Assembly (NCBI GenBank): GCA_002343545.1
Contig: DDRA01000103.1
Span: forward strand, 8,340-32,146
DNA length: 23,807 nt
Source of the DNA: Bacteriovoracaceae bacterium UBA2428
Lineage (GTDB): Bacteria; Bdellovibrionota; UBA2428
Direction: 5' to 3'
Every line of letters starts with the position of its first letter. Position 1 is the stretch's first letter. The translations under genes were made by a program, and so were the position numbers. The notes below the pieces were generated by a model. It had not been told where the DNA came from. It made no database searches and saw only the letters and a program-made list of their open reading frames with translations. Of this stretch, positions 13,705 to 21,137 are shown one piece after another.

Positions 13705-14456
13705 TCCTGGGAGGCCGCGCGCTCCGCAAGACCTTTGCTTCGGAACTTCGCGCGCTCGCGCCGATCGATTTTGCCGTCGAGCGGGGCGAGTTCGTCGCGC
13801 TCGTCGGTCCCTCGGGTTGCGGAAAGTCGACTTTGCTCCGTATCCTCGCCGGACTCGACCAACCCGACGAGGCGTCGTCCCTCGAGAACCGCGCGAATCC
13901 GGGTCGGGCGTCTTTCGTTTTTCAGGAGGCCGCGCTGCTTCCCTGGCGTTCGGCGCTCGGGAACGTCGAACTCGCGATCGAGCTCGACGCGAAAGCGGCG
14001 TCGAGCGAGGCCCGCCGCTTCCGCGCGCGGGACGCGCTCGCCCGCGTGGGCCTGGCCGACTTTGCCGCGCGTTTTCCGCACGAGCTCTCGGGCGGCATGA
14101 AGATGCGCGTCTCGCTCGCCCGCGCCCTCGTCACCGATCCCGAGCTTCTTTTTCTCGACGAGCCCTTCGGCGCCCTCGACGAGTTCACCCGCCTCGATCT
14201 GGACGAAGACCTGCGCTCCCTCTGGCGGGAGCGCGGCGGTACGGTTTTCTTTGTGACGCATTCGATCGAGGAGGCCGTGCTGCTCGCCGACCGCGTTTGG
14301 GTCTTCTCCTCGCGCCCGGGGCGGCTCGTGCTCGATCATCGCCTCGCGGGCCTGCCCGCGGAGCGCAAGCGCGAGCTGCGGCGGGATCCCCGCTACCGCC
14401 AAGAAGTCGAAACGATCGAAGCCGCGCTCGCGCGGCACCGGGAGCCGCGCGCGTGA
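13701..14456 (+). CDS. ABC importer ATPase (SsuB/TauB/ThiZ-like)
   Basis: A 251-aa ATP-binding subunit of a nitrate/sulfonate/pyrimidine-type importer. Walker A is GPSGCGKST (36-44), the Q-loop is FVFQEAALLPW (72-82) with Gln75, the signature LSGGM is at 129-133, Walker B LLFLDEP is at 149-155, the D-loop GALDEFT follows, and the switch His187 lies in FVTHSIEEAV. The PWRSALGNVEL sequence after the Q-loop is typical of the SsuB/TauB/ThiZ group. The start is GTG 13701 in the overlap GTGA with the GNAT stop, and the stop at 14454-14456 overlaps the permease start in another GTGA. All catalytic residues are present. It works with the permease and binding protein that follow. Confidence 0.92.
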   Translation: MILGGRALRKTFASELRALAPIDFAVERGEFVALVGPSGCGKSTLLRILAGLDQPDEASSLENRANPGRASFVFQEAALLPWRSALGNVELAIELDAKAASSEARRFRARDALARVGLADFAARFPHELSGGMKMRVSLARALVTDPELLFLDEPFGALDEFTRLDLDEDLRSLWRERGGTVFFVTHSIEEAVLLADRVWVFSSRPGRLVLDHRLAGLPAERKRELRRDPRYRQEVETIEAALARHREPRA

Positions 14457-15199
14457 GCTGGGCCAAGCGTCTCGACCCGCTTTGGCCGCTCGCCTCGATC
14501 GCGAGTTTCGCCGAAGTCGGGTCCCGCGCCGGTTGGTGGGAGGCTTACCTGTTTCCGGCGCCTTCGATGGTCGTCGCTTGCCTCTGGGAAGACCGCGCGG
14601 AGTTCGGGGGAGCCTTTGCCGAGACGCTCTTCGCGGCTTCGCTCGGATGGGGGATCGCGCTCGCGGCGGGAACCTTGCTCGCGCTCACGCTGTCGCTTTC
14701 GGATCGGGTGGAGCGGGCCTTCCGGCCTTACGCCGTGTTCTTTCAGACCGTGCCCGTCGTGGCGATCGCGCCCTTGCTCGTGATCTGGTTCGGCTTCGGC
14801 CGCCCGACGGTCGTCGCCGCGGCGGCGATCGTGTCGGTCTTTCCGGTCCTCGCGGCGGGCTTCGCCGGCCTGCGCTCGGCTTCGGCCGCCCTCACGGACT
14901 ACTTCCGCCTGCGGCGGGCCGGCCGTCTCGCGACGCTCTTTAAGCTCCGCATCCCTTCCGCCGTTCCGCAACTCCTGACGGGCGCGCGCATCGCGGCGGG
15001 CCTCGCCGTGATCGGCGCCGTCGTCGGGGAGTTCGTGGGGGGCGGCGGACTGGGCGGCGTCGTCGACGCGGCGACCGCGCAGCAGCGGGTCGACAAAGTC
15101 TTCGCGGCCGTGCTCTTATCGACCCTGCTCGGCTTCGGACTCGTGTCGATCGTCGACGCGGCCCGGGAACGCCTCCTCAGCCGCTGGCTGCGTTCCTAG
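14453..15199 (+). CDS. ABC importer permease (SsuC/TauC/ThiX-like)
   Basis: A 248-aa inner-membrane permease with about six helices. It starts at GTG 14453 in a 4-nt overlap with the ATPase gene; the frame is open further upstream (to 13649), but that region is the ATPase gene in another phase. The N-terminus has the family's WEAYLFPAPSMV (29-40), in which the P-x-P turn precedes the transmembrane core. The cytoplasmic EAA-type coupling loop is around 145-180 (LRRAGRLATLFKLRIPSAVPQLLTG, positions 153-177), less canonical than usual because the EAA triad is replaced. GVVDAATAQQRVDKVFAAVLL near the end also fits the family. It would form the membrane channel for the binding protein encoded next. 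Confidence 0.9.
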   Translation: MSWAKRLDPLWPLASIASFAEVGSRAGWWEAYLFPAPSMVVACLWEDRAEFGGAFAETLFAASLGWGIALAAGTLLALTLSLSDRVERAFRPYAVFFQTVPVVAIAPLLVIWFGFGRPTVVAAAAIVSVFPVLAAGFAGLRSASAALTDYFRLRRAGRLATLFKLRIPSAVPQLLTGARIAAGLAVIGAVVGEFVGGGGLGGVVDAATAQQRVDKVFAAVLLSTLLGFGLVSIVDAARERLLSRWLRS

Positions 15200-15232
15200 C
15201 GAGCCTTTCGTACCGAAGCGGTCGGAGAGTGC

Positions 15233-16231
15233 ATGATTCGTTTTGCTTTGGGAATCGCGATGGCCCTGGGAATCGTGGGAGGCGCCGAGGCCGCTTCGAA
15301 GGACGCGAAGGCTCCGGTCGAGAAGGGCGCCGCATCGCCGCTCGCGCCGGTCAAGCTCGCGCTCAACTGGAAGCCCGAGGCCGAATTCGGTGGCTTCTAC
15401 GAAGCCGAACGCGCCGGTCACTACGCGAAAGCGGGCTTCAAGGTCGAGATCCTGCCCGGCGGCGTGGGGACCCCGGTCGTTCAGATGATCGCCGCCGGCC
15501 AGACGGATTTCGGCATCGTTTCGGCTTCCGAGATCGTGCTCGCCCGTTCGCGCGGCGCCGACGTCGTCGGCGTCTTCTCGGTCTACCAGGATTCGCCGCA
15601 CGCGATCCTCGTGCACGAGTCGCGCGGCTTTAAGTCGCTCGCCGACGTCTTTCGCTCCGAGGGCACGCTCGCCATCGAGATGGGATCGCCGATGGCGCTC
15701 CACATGGAAAAGAAGTATGCCCCCGTCAAGGTGAAGCGCGTCCCCTACGCGGGCGGCATCTCGCACTTCCTTCGCGACGCTACGCATTCGCAGCAAGGCT
15801 TTGTGACCTCGGAGAGCCTGCTCGCCGCGCAACAAGGCGCCAAGGTGAAGAGTTTCCTCGTAAAGGATTCGGGCTACAATCCGTACTTGGTGCTCGTTGC
15901 CGTCAAGGGCGAGCTCTGGCGCAAGGAGCCCGAGAAGGTCAAGGCCTTCCTGCGCGCAACCCGCGAAGGCTGGAAGGCCTTCAACGCCGCGCCGGCGCCC
16001 GCGAACGCGATCATGCGCAAGCTCAATCCGACGATCGACGAAAAGACCTTCGCGGAGAGCGCCGTCGTCCAGCGGCCCTTCGTCGAAAACGAATTCACCA
16101 AGGCCAAGGGGCTAGGGGCGATGACCCGCGAGCGCTGGGCCGAGCTCATCGCCCAGTTGAAGGATTTGGGTTCCCTGAAGGTTTCCGACCAGGTTAAGCC
16201 CGAGGAGTGCTTCACGAACGAAGCCCTTTGA
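15233..16231 (+). CDS. ABC importer periplasmic binding protein, NMT1/THI5-like
   Basis: A 332-aa exported binding protein with a signal peptide (1-20, ending GGAEA). LALNWKPEAEFGGFYEAERAG at about 42-62 and AGFKVEILPGG (67-77) match the NMT1/THI5 fold (LxWxPxxxxxGxYxAxxxGxYxxxGLxV). GQTDFGIVSASEIVLAR (89-105) and DSPHAILV (120-127) continue it. Proteins of this group bind thiamine-precursor pyrimidines, riboflavin or related heterocycles, or alkanesulfonates and nitrate in wider relatives. No thiamine or riboflavin gene is nearby, and the promoter region of the operon is too short for a TPP or FMN riboswitch, so the ligand stays open. ATG 15233 is preceded by GGAG at 15224-15227. It is probably the last gene of the doxX-led unit. 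Confidence 0.88.
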   Translation: MIRFALGIAMALGIVGGAEAASKDAKAPVEKGAASPLAPVKLALNWKPEAEFGGFYEAERAGHYAKAGFKVEILPGGVGTPVVQMIAAGQTDFGIVSASEIVLARSRGADVVGVFSVYQDSPHAILVHESRGFKSLADVFRSEGTLAIEMGSPMALHMEKKYAPVKVKRVPYAGGISHFLRDATHSQQGFVTSESLLAAQQGAKVKSFLVKDSGYNPYLVLVAVKGELWRKEPEKVKAFLRATREGWKAFNAAPAPANAIMRKLNPTIDEKTFAESAVVQRPFVENEFTKAKGLGAMTRERWAELIAQLKDLGSLKVSDQVKPEECFTNEAL

Positions 16232-16298
16232 TCGGGGCGCGCGGCCTTAACCATCTCTTCATGCGACAGCGCCGGGGCCCGTCCGTCAGACTGGGATC

Positions 16299-16916
16299 AT
16301 GGGGCTCCGGTTTCGCTTTGGTTTCGTGTTGTCGCTGGGGTTTTGCGCGTCTTGCCTTCAATCGACGCCGTCCGTGCGTCACCGCAACCAGAGCGCGTCC
16401 GAGATCTCGCGCTCGCGTTTGAGCGGCGGCCTCGCCGGGATCGCTTCCCACGGATCCGAAGAGGCCGACCGGGAGCTTTATAAGTTCGCGACGCCTTATC
16501 GGCAAGACGAGAGCACGGTGGCCGGTCCGGCCCGCGGGCGTGGCAATCTCGAAGACGTTGTTTTTTCGGCCGAGCAGAGCTTGGGCTACATCGAGTATGC
16601 CCAGGACGCCTTGGCGCCGTCGGGACTGAAGTGCGCCCAGCAGGCGTCGCGCATGCTCAAACTCGCGGGCGTGCCCATCAAGGGTAGTCTCGGCGTGGTG
16701 GAGCTCGTTCACCAGCTTAAAGCCATCGGATGGAAAGCGTGCGGATCGACGCCGGGCGCCGTGGCTTACTCGAATAAAACATTCGGGAACGGCCCGCGGA
16801 GTCACATCGGGATCGTGGCGAAAGACGGCTACTCCATCTTCAATAACCTAGGCCGCAAAGTCCACCGGACGCGTCCGTGGAAGAAGGATTTGAAATTCCT
16901 ATGCCCACCCGCATGA
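16299..16916 (+). CDS. Predicted lipoprotein with a CHAP/NlpC-like Cys-His hydrolase domain
   Basis: A 205-aa exported protein. The signal sequence ends LGFCASC; Cys19 could be lipidated although the lipobox is not ideal. After a disordered stretch (20-90), the C-terminal domain resembles CHAP/NlpC-type amidases: LKCAQQASRMLKLAG (110-124) places Cys112 at the start of a helix, ELVHQLKAIGW (135-145) precedes a turn, and RSHIGIVAKDGYSIFNN (167-183) supplies His169 followed by Asn182/183. This Cys-His-Asn order is that of peptidoglycan-cleaving amidases and endopeptidases. The likely role is trimming cell-wall peptides in the periplasm, but the domain is divergent and the activity is inference. 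Its TGA overlaps the next ATG as ATGA (16913-16916). Confidence 0.72.
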   Translation: MGLRFRFGFVLSLGFCASCLQSTPSVRHRNQSASEISRSRLSGGLAGIASHGSEEADRELYKFATPYRQDESTVAGPARGRGNLEDVVFSAEQSLGYIEYAQDALAPSGLKCAQQASRMLKLAGVPIKGSLGVVELVHQLKAIGWKACGSTPGAVAYSNKTFGNGPRSHIGIVAKDGYSIFNNLGRKVHRTRPWKKDLKFLCPPA

Positions 16917-17374
16917 GATTCTTGAAGGTCGCGCTCGGGCTCTCGCTCGGGCTCGGCGCGTGGCTTCCCGTCCTCGCGGCGGAGGAAGCCGCGCTCCAGA
17001 CGCCCGAGACGACGACGGAGCTCTGGCGTTACCGGGCGGGCGACGCCGAGTACCGTATTTCGCGCGTCGAACGTCGCCGCTTGGGCGGGGAGCTCGAGAG
17101 TGCCGAGCTAAGCGTGGTGCGCGTCGGGCCCGACGGCGTCGATCGGATCTTCTGGCGAGATGCCGTTCTCTTTGGCATCCGCGGCCGGGGAGGCCTCTTC
17201 GAGGTTCCCCTCGCCGAACGCGAAGGCTTGCTACTCGCCTACGGGCGTCGCTTGGCGGCCGAAGCCGGAGGTCTCGAGGCCTTCGCCAAGAGTTTCGCGC
17301 CGTCCCCGGGGGCTTCTTTCGACGACGATACCCGTTGGCTCTATTCGAAGCTCTACGGCAAGGAACTCGAGTGA
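16913..17374 (+). CDS. Exported protein of unknown function, middle gene of an envelope operon
   Basis: A 153-aa protein starting at ATG 16913 in an ATGA overlap with the preceding stop. ATG 16901 in the same frame is the alternative, with AAGAAGGA 12 nt upstream of it. A signal peptide covers about residues 1-22 (MRFLKVALG to PVLA). The mature part is a single small domain with alternating charged and hydrophobic residues (ELWRYRAGDAEYRISRVERR, then LSVVRVGPDGVDRIFWRDAVLFGI), which suggests a beta-sheet-rich fold, followed by helices. It has no Cys and no motif that I recognise. The GTGA overlap with the next gene puts it in one translational unit with the amidase-like and LolA-like proteins. 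Confidence 0.75.
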   Translation: MRFLKVALGLSLGLGAWLPVLAAEEAALQTPETTTELWRYRAGDAEYRISRVERRRLGGELESAELSVVRVGPDGVDRIFWRDAVLFGIRGRGGLFEVPLAEREGLLLAYGRRLAAEAGGLEAFAKSFAPSPGASFDDDTRWLYSKLYGKELE

Positions 17375-17991
17375 AGGGGCGTCTCCTCGTGGCGCTTTTC
17401 GTCGCGGCCGATCTTGCGTCGGCGGGCGAGATTGATCTCGGGATCGCGGAGTTGCGTCGCTCTCTGCGTGCGCAGGTCGGCTACTGCGGGACCCTTCGAC
17501 GGGAAGTACGTTCGAAGGCCCTCGGCGAAGCCTTTCCCGACGTCCAAAGGGGCCGTTTCTGCGCGAGCTCGAAGGGCGAACTGTGGATCGAGCTTTCCGC
17601 GAAAGAAGGCACGAAGACGGTCTTCGCCCGGAAGGGACGCGATCCCGCCTGGATTCGGGTCGGCCACGAGGCCCCGGTCGAGTTCCCGCGCGAGCGGGAG
17701 CCCGATCTGCTCAGGCTCTTCGGGTGGCTCCTCGGCAAGGGCGAAGATCTCGGAAGCTTTTCCGTCGAGAGTCTGCCCGGCGCGCCGGGTCTTCGTTTTT
17801 CGCTCCTGAGCTCCGATCAGCTCGCCGAGCTGGATTGGTACCGAGGAGCGGAAGGATCGAGCTTTCCCGCCCGCATTTCGGCGACGGACTTGCTCGGCAC
17901 GCGAAACGACTTTTACTTCGAAGACGTGAAGGCCTCGTCGGAGGCCGAGCTCGAGAAGGTCTTCGTGGCCCTGCGTCGGCCGCGGCGTTAG
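17371..17991 (+). CDS. LolA-like periplasmic protein
   Basis: A 206-aa protein starting at GTG 17371, overlapping the preceding stop by four bases. The in-frame extension up to 16960 is another phase of the upstream gene. A short signal peptide ends DLASA (14-18). The pattern of strands resembles LolA/LolB-type lipoprotein carriers: FCASSKGELWIEL, then TVFARKGRDPAWIRVGH, and near the end RISATDLLGTRNDFYFEDVKAS, which recalls the LolA signature around xDxxGxxxxfxFsdv. It may carry a lipid or lipoprotein across the periplasm for this locus rather than being the housekeeping LolA. The match is by pattern only; a general LolA/LolB/LppX-fold protein is a safer label than lolA. Two Cys near 34 and 57 may pair. 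Confidence 0.72.
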   Translation: MKGRLLVALFVAADLASAGEIDLGIAELRRSLRAQVGYCGTLRREVRSKALGEAFPDVQRGRFCASSKGELWIELSAKEGTKTVFARKGRDPAWIRVGHEAPVEFPREREPDLLRLFGWLLGKGEDLGSFSVESLPGAPGLRFSLLSSDQLAELDWYRGAEGSSFPARISATDLLGTRNDFYFEDVKASSEAELEKVFVALRRPRR

Positions 17992-18086
17992 AAAAACTCC
18001 GGCGCTTTGTCCGCCCGAAGCTTGGGCGCCGCATAAAATCACGCGCGGCACTTCCGGAGCCCAGATCACGGCGTTAACCTGGCGAC

Positions 18087-19631
18087 GTGAGAATCTTTTC
18101 CACGCCCGCGACTCTTTCCCTCGTCGCTCTCTTCGCCTCGACCGCGGCCCTCGCCGCGCCGGGCGGCCGTGAAGCCTGCCTCAAGCTGGAATGGGCTTCG
18201 GTGCCGAACTGCGAAAACCTTAAGGTACTGGCGACCCACCGCTCGGGATGCTCGGGGACCTTGGGGCCCGTCGAGTTGAACTGCCGGGGCGCGGACCGCG
18301 TGCGCGTCGTCGTGCCGACGGAAGACGGCGTCTACCGGTCGACTTTGCGGCGCCGGACGATCGCGGCCGCCGGCGGCGCCTGGGGCGGCACGACCGAGAC
18401 GACTTACGAATGGTCGCAGGTCGGCGCGATCGCGTGGGAACCGGTCGGGGCCCGCGCCGCGGCTCCGGCGCCGAGCCCCCCGACGGCGGCGCCTTCGCTC
18501 GTGCGCACGCCGCCGCCGCATCCCGTGAACTTGCCTCCCGTCGTGGCGACCACGCCCGTCGCGGAGGCCCCGGCCCCGACCTTCGCCCCGACGATCTCGC
18601 TGCTCTTCGACGCTTACTGGTCGCTGAACTTCGCGAATCCGCCTTACGCCGCGCGCACGACGATGGCCCTGCCCGCCGCCGTGAACGACCGTCGCTTCTA
18701 CGACGCGGCCAACCGGCGCTTCGTGCTGAACCTGGCCGAGCTCTCCTTCAAGGGCGGGGGCGACAACGTGAGTTACGTTGTGGACGTCGACTTCGGCGAG
18801 ATGGCCGAGCTCAACCACGCCGGCCTCTTCGAGTCCGACGCGGGCCTTTCCGTCTCGAGGGCCGACGAGATCACGAAGCATTTGGGGCAAGCCGTCCTGA
18901 GTTTCGCTCCCTTCGCGGATTCCCGTTGGAGCTTCGATCTCGGCAAGATGCCCACGCACGTGGGCTTCGAGGTCATCAAGGCGCGCGACAACTGGAACTA
19001 CTCTCGCTCGATGCTCTTCAGCTGGGCGATACCGGTTTGGCATCTCGGCGCGCGCGCGGGCTACACGATCGTGCCGTCCGCGCTCTCGGCGAGCCTCTAC
19101 GTCTACGACGGTTGGAACACCTTCCACAAGGCGAACGCCTTGCCTTCGCTGGGCGCGCAGCTCAAGTGGACGCCCTCGGGCGCGTGGACCCTCGTCTACA
19201 ATTTTCTGGGCGGCGCCGAAGGGCCGGACTCGCGCGCGAGCGCGCTCAAGACCCTCCACAACGTGAACGTCCTTTGGGCGGCCAACGACCGGCTGTCTTT
19301 CGGCTACGATAGCGTGTACGGTCGCGACGACGCGAACGGCGGCGCGCGCTGGATGGCCGTCGAGCTGCTCGCGAAGCTGACGATCGGCGAGTCGTGGTGG
19401 CTTTCCCCGCGCGTCGAGGCCTACGTCGATCAAGACGGCTTGACGATGGGGAGCGGGGCGAAGGAGACGCTCTACTCGGCCACGCTCACGGCCGGCTTCG
19501 CGCTCGCCAAGGGGCTCGAGCTCCGCGCCGAAACGCGTCTCGACGCGTCCTCGCGTGATCGCTTCCCGACGAAGGCGGCGCCTTCGTCGAAGCAAGGCAC
19601 CTTGCTCGCGGGTTTCCTCTACTCGCTCTGA
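18087..19631 (+). CDS. Outer-membrane porin, OmpL-like (BBP2 family), with an extra N-terminal domain
   Basis: A 514-aa protein with a signal peptide (1-23, ending AALA). The mature N-terminus (about 25-120) is a small domain with four Cys (31, 42, 55, 66) and beta-rich sequence. Next comes a Pro/Ala-rich linker (about 121-167). From 168 to the end the sequence alternates as in a beta-barrel, with GKMPTHVGFEV, DNWNYSRSMLFSWAIPVWHLG and LYVYDGWN matching the BBP2/OmpL-like putative porins. It ends in GFLYSL, compatible with a BAM-type terminal strand. It probably forms a channel in the outer membrane. Start GTG 18087 is chosen because it opens the signal peptide; no clear Shine-Dalgarno sequence precedes it. 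The extra domain and linker are not part of usual BBP2 proteins. Confidence 0.84.
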   Translation: MRIFSTPATLSLVALFASTAALAAPGGREACLKLEWASVPNCENLKVLATHRSGCSGTLGPVELNCRGADRVRVVVPTEDGVYRSTLRRRTIAAAGGAWGGTTETTYEWSQVGAIAWEPVGARAAAPAPSPPTAAPSLVRTPPPHPVNLPPVVATTPVAEAPAPTFAPTISLLFDAYWSLNFANPPYAARTTMALPAAVNDRRFYDAANRRFVLNLAELSFKGGGDNVSYVVDVDFGEMAELNHAGLFESDAGLSVSRADEITKHLGQAVLSFAPFADSRWSFDLGKMPTHVGFEVIKARDNWNYSRSMLFSWAIPVWHLGARAGYTIVPSALSASLYVYDGWNTFHKANALPSLGAQLKWTPSGAWTLVYNFLGGAEGPDSRASALKTLHNVNVLWAANDRLSFGYDSVYGRDDANGGARWMAVELLAKLTIGESWWLSPRVEAYVDQDGLTMGSGAKETLYSATLTAGFALAKGLELRAETRLDASSRDRFPTKAAPSSKQGTLLAGFLYSL

Positions 19632-19679
19632 GCGGCCGGCGGGCTAGGCCGCGCTTCGGCGCGGGCGCTGCGCCCGCGC
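19632..19679. terminator. Possible bidirectional hairpins between porin and cheB
   Basis: Two inverted repeats lie at the convergent ends. GCGGCC (19632-19637) pairs with GGCCGC (19647-19652) over a 9-nt loop. GCGCGGGCG (19659-19667) pairs with CGCCCGCGC (19671-19679) over a 3-nt loop, within the last codons of cheB. Neither has a T-tract, so intrinsic termination is not assured; in this base composition some of this pairing could arise by chance. Confidence 0.25.
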
Positions 19680-21137
19680 GATGATGTGCCCGCCGATTTG
19701 GTCCAGCGGAAGGATGCTGTCGGCCGCGCCGAGACGGGCGGCTTCGCGCGGCATCCCGTAGACGATCGAGGTTGCTTCGTCTTGCGCGAAGGTCTTGGCG
19801 CCCACGCCTTTGAGCGCGAGCAGGCCGCGGGCGCCGTCGGCGCCCATGCCCGTCAAGATGCCCGCGATGAGCTTCTTGGGACGCAGCTTTTCGATCGAGT
19901 CGAAGAGAAAGTCGACCGAAGGTTTATGCCGGTTCATGGGCGGGGCGTCCGAAATGCGGACGACGCGCTGGTCGCCGCGCGCGACGAGCGACATCTGGAG
20001 GCCGCCGGGCGCGATCAGTACGAGGTTGGGGCGCACGACGTCGCCGTCTTGCGCCTCCTTCACATCGAAAGGGCAGAGGCTGTCGAGCCGGTTCGCGAGC
20101 GCGCGCGAGAAGACGGCCGGGATGTGCTGGACCACGACGATCGGCGGGATCGTCGAGGGCAGGCGCACGAGAACTTCGCGCAGCGCTTCGGTGCCGCCCG
20201 TCGAGGAACCGATGGCCACGAGGTAATCCGTGTCGACGCTCTGGGCGAAGACGGAAACCCCCGCGGCCACTTTGGCCGGGGCCGGGCGCGCGGCGGGCGG
20301 GCTCGCGACCTTCGCGGTGTGGGCCGAGCGCACCTTTTCCCGGATGAGGCCGCCGACTTCCTCGATCTGCTGGAGGCTCGGCTTCTGGATGTAGTCGACG
20401 GCGCCCGCTTCGAGGGCGTCGAGCACGAGCCCGCCTTCCTCGAGGCTGAGCGAGCTGATCATGATGGTGGGGATGCGGAACTTGGGCAGGATCCGCTTGA
20501 GGAGCGTCACGCCGTCCATCTCGGGCATGTGGATGTCGAGCGTGATGACGTCCGGCTTGAGCCGGGCGATGTGTTCCTCGACGAGCGAGGGACGCTCGAC
20601 GCTCGCGACGACTTCGATGGCCGGATCTTGGGAAAGCACCATGGTCAGGATCTGGCGGATCGTCGACGAGTCGTCGACGACGAGCACGCGCGTCTTGGCG
20701 GGCGGGGCGGCCGACGCGAGGACGCGCGGGCGCGGGGCTTCGGCCGGGGTCGGGCCCGCGGCTTTGGCCTTCTCGCGCCGGATGCGATGTTCGGAGGGCC
20801 AGTACTGCAGCTCGAGCGGCCACGCGAGCGAAACGGGTTTGACCGACTTGAGCCCCTTCGCTTCGAGGACCTTGATCCAGGGCGAACGTTCGGCGTTCGG
20901 TCCGAGCAGGCGGAACTCGAGGCCCGCGGCGCGCCCGAAGTGGCGTTTGAGTTCGGACTCGATCGTCGCGAAGTCGCCTTCCGCGAACGGGATCGCGGCG
21001 AGCCTCGCCGCGCGACCCGGCGTCGCGCTTTTGGCCGGGTCGCTCAACGCGACGAAGTACCCGTCGGCGCCCTTCCACGTGAGGGCCGAGCCTTCACGGG
21101 CGTCTAGCCATTGCCAGACTTGGCTTGCTCGCGGCAT
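19644..21137 (-). CDS. cheB: Protein-glutamate methylesterase CheB with an N-terminal extension
   Basis: A 497-aa protein. ATG 21137 is preceded on the minus strand by GGGGAG about 6 nt away, so the longer open frame to 21260 is rejected. Residues 1-125 are an extra domain without Cys. The receiver domain (149-255) has Asp155/156, phospho-acceptor Asp201 (TLDIHMPEMDG), Ser228 and Lys252. The methylesterase domain (303-490) has the complete triad: Ser312 in GSSTGG, His338 in VVVQHIP, and Asp434 in LTGMGADGARG. When phosphorylated by CheA it removes methyl groups from chemoreceptors. It overlaps the end of the CheR-fusion gene by 34 nt, so translation is coupled. The extension (GYFVALSDPAK, LEFRLLGPNAERSPW, LQYWPSEHRIRREK) could be a degenerate CheD, but this is uncertain. 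Confidence 0.93.
   Translation of the reverse strand: MPRASQVWQWLDAREGSALTWKGADGYFVALSDPAKSATPGRAARLAAIPFAEGDFATIESELKRHFGRAAGLEFRLLGPNAERSPWIKVLEAKGLKSVKPVSLAWPLELQYWPSEHRIRREKAKAAGPTPAEAPRPRVLASAAPPAKTRVLVVDDSSTIRQILTMVLSQDPAIEVVASVERPSLVEEHIARLKPDVITLDIHMPEMDGVTLLKRILPKFRIPTIMISSLSLEEGGLVLDALEAGAVDYIQKPSLQQIEEVGGLIREKVRSAHTAKVASPPAARPAPAKVAAGVSVFAQSVDTDYLVAIGSSTGGTEALREVLVRLPSTIPPIVVVQHIPAVFSRALANRLDSLCPFDVKEAQDGDVVRPNLVLIAPGGLQMSLVARGDQRVVRISDAPPMNRHKPSVDFLFDSIEKLRPKKLIAGILTGMGADGARGLLALKGVGAKTFAQDEATSIVYGMPREAARLGAADSILPLDQIGGHIIARAQRPRRSAA

Noticed and set aside
13649..14452. Upstream extension of the permease frame
   Set aside because: The extension lies inside the ABC ATPase gene in a different phase and is Arg-rich. 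The permease begins at GTG 14453 in a GTGA overlap.
18066..19595. 509-codon minus-strand frame opposite the porin gene
   Set aside because: Arg-rich shadow; the plus frame has a signal peptide and beta-barrel motifs.
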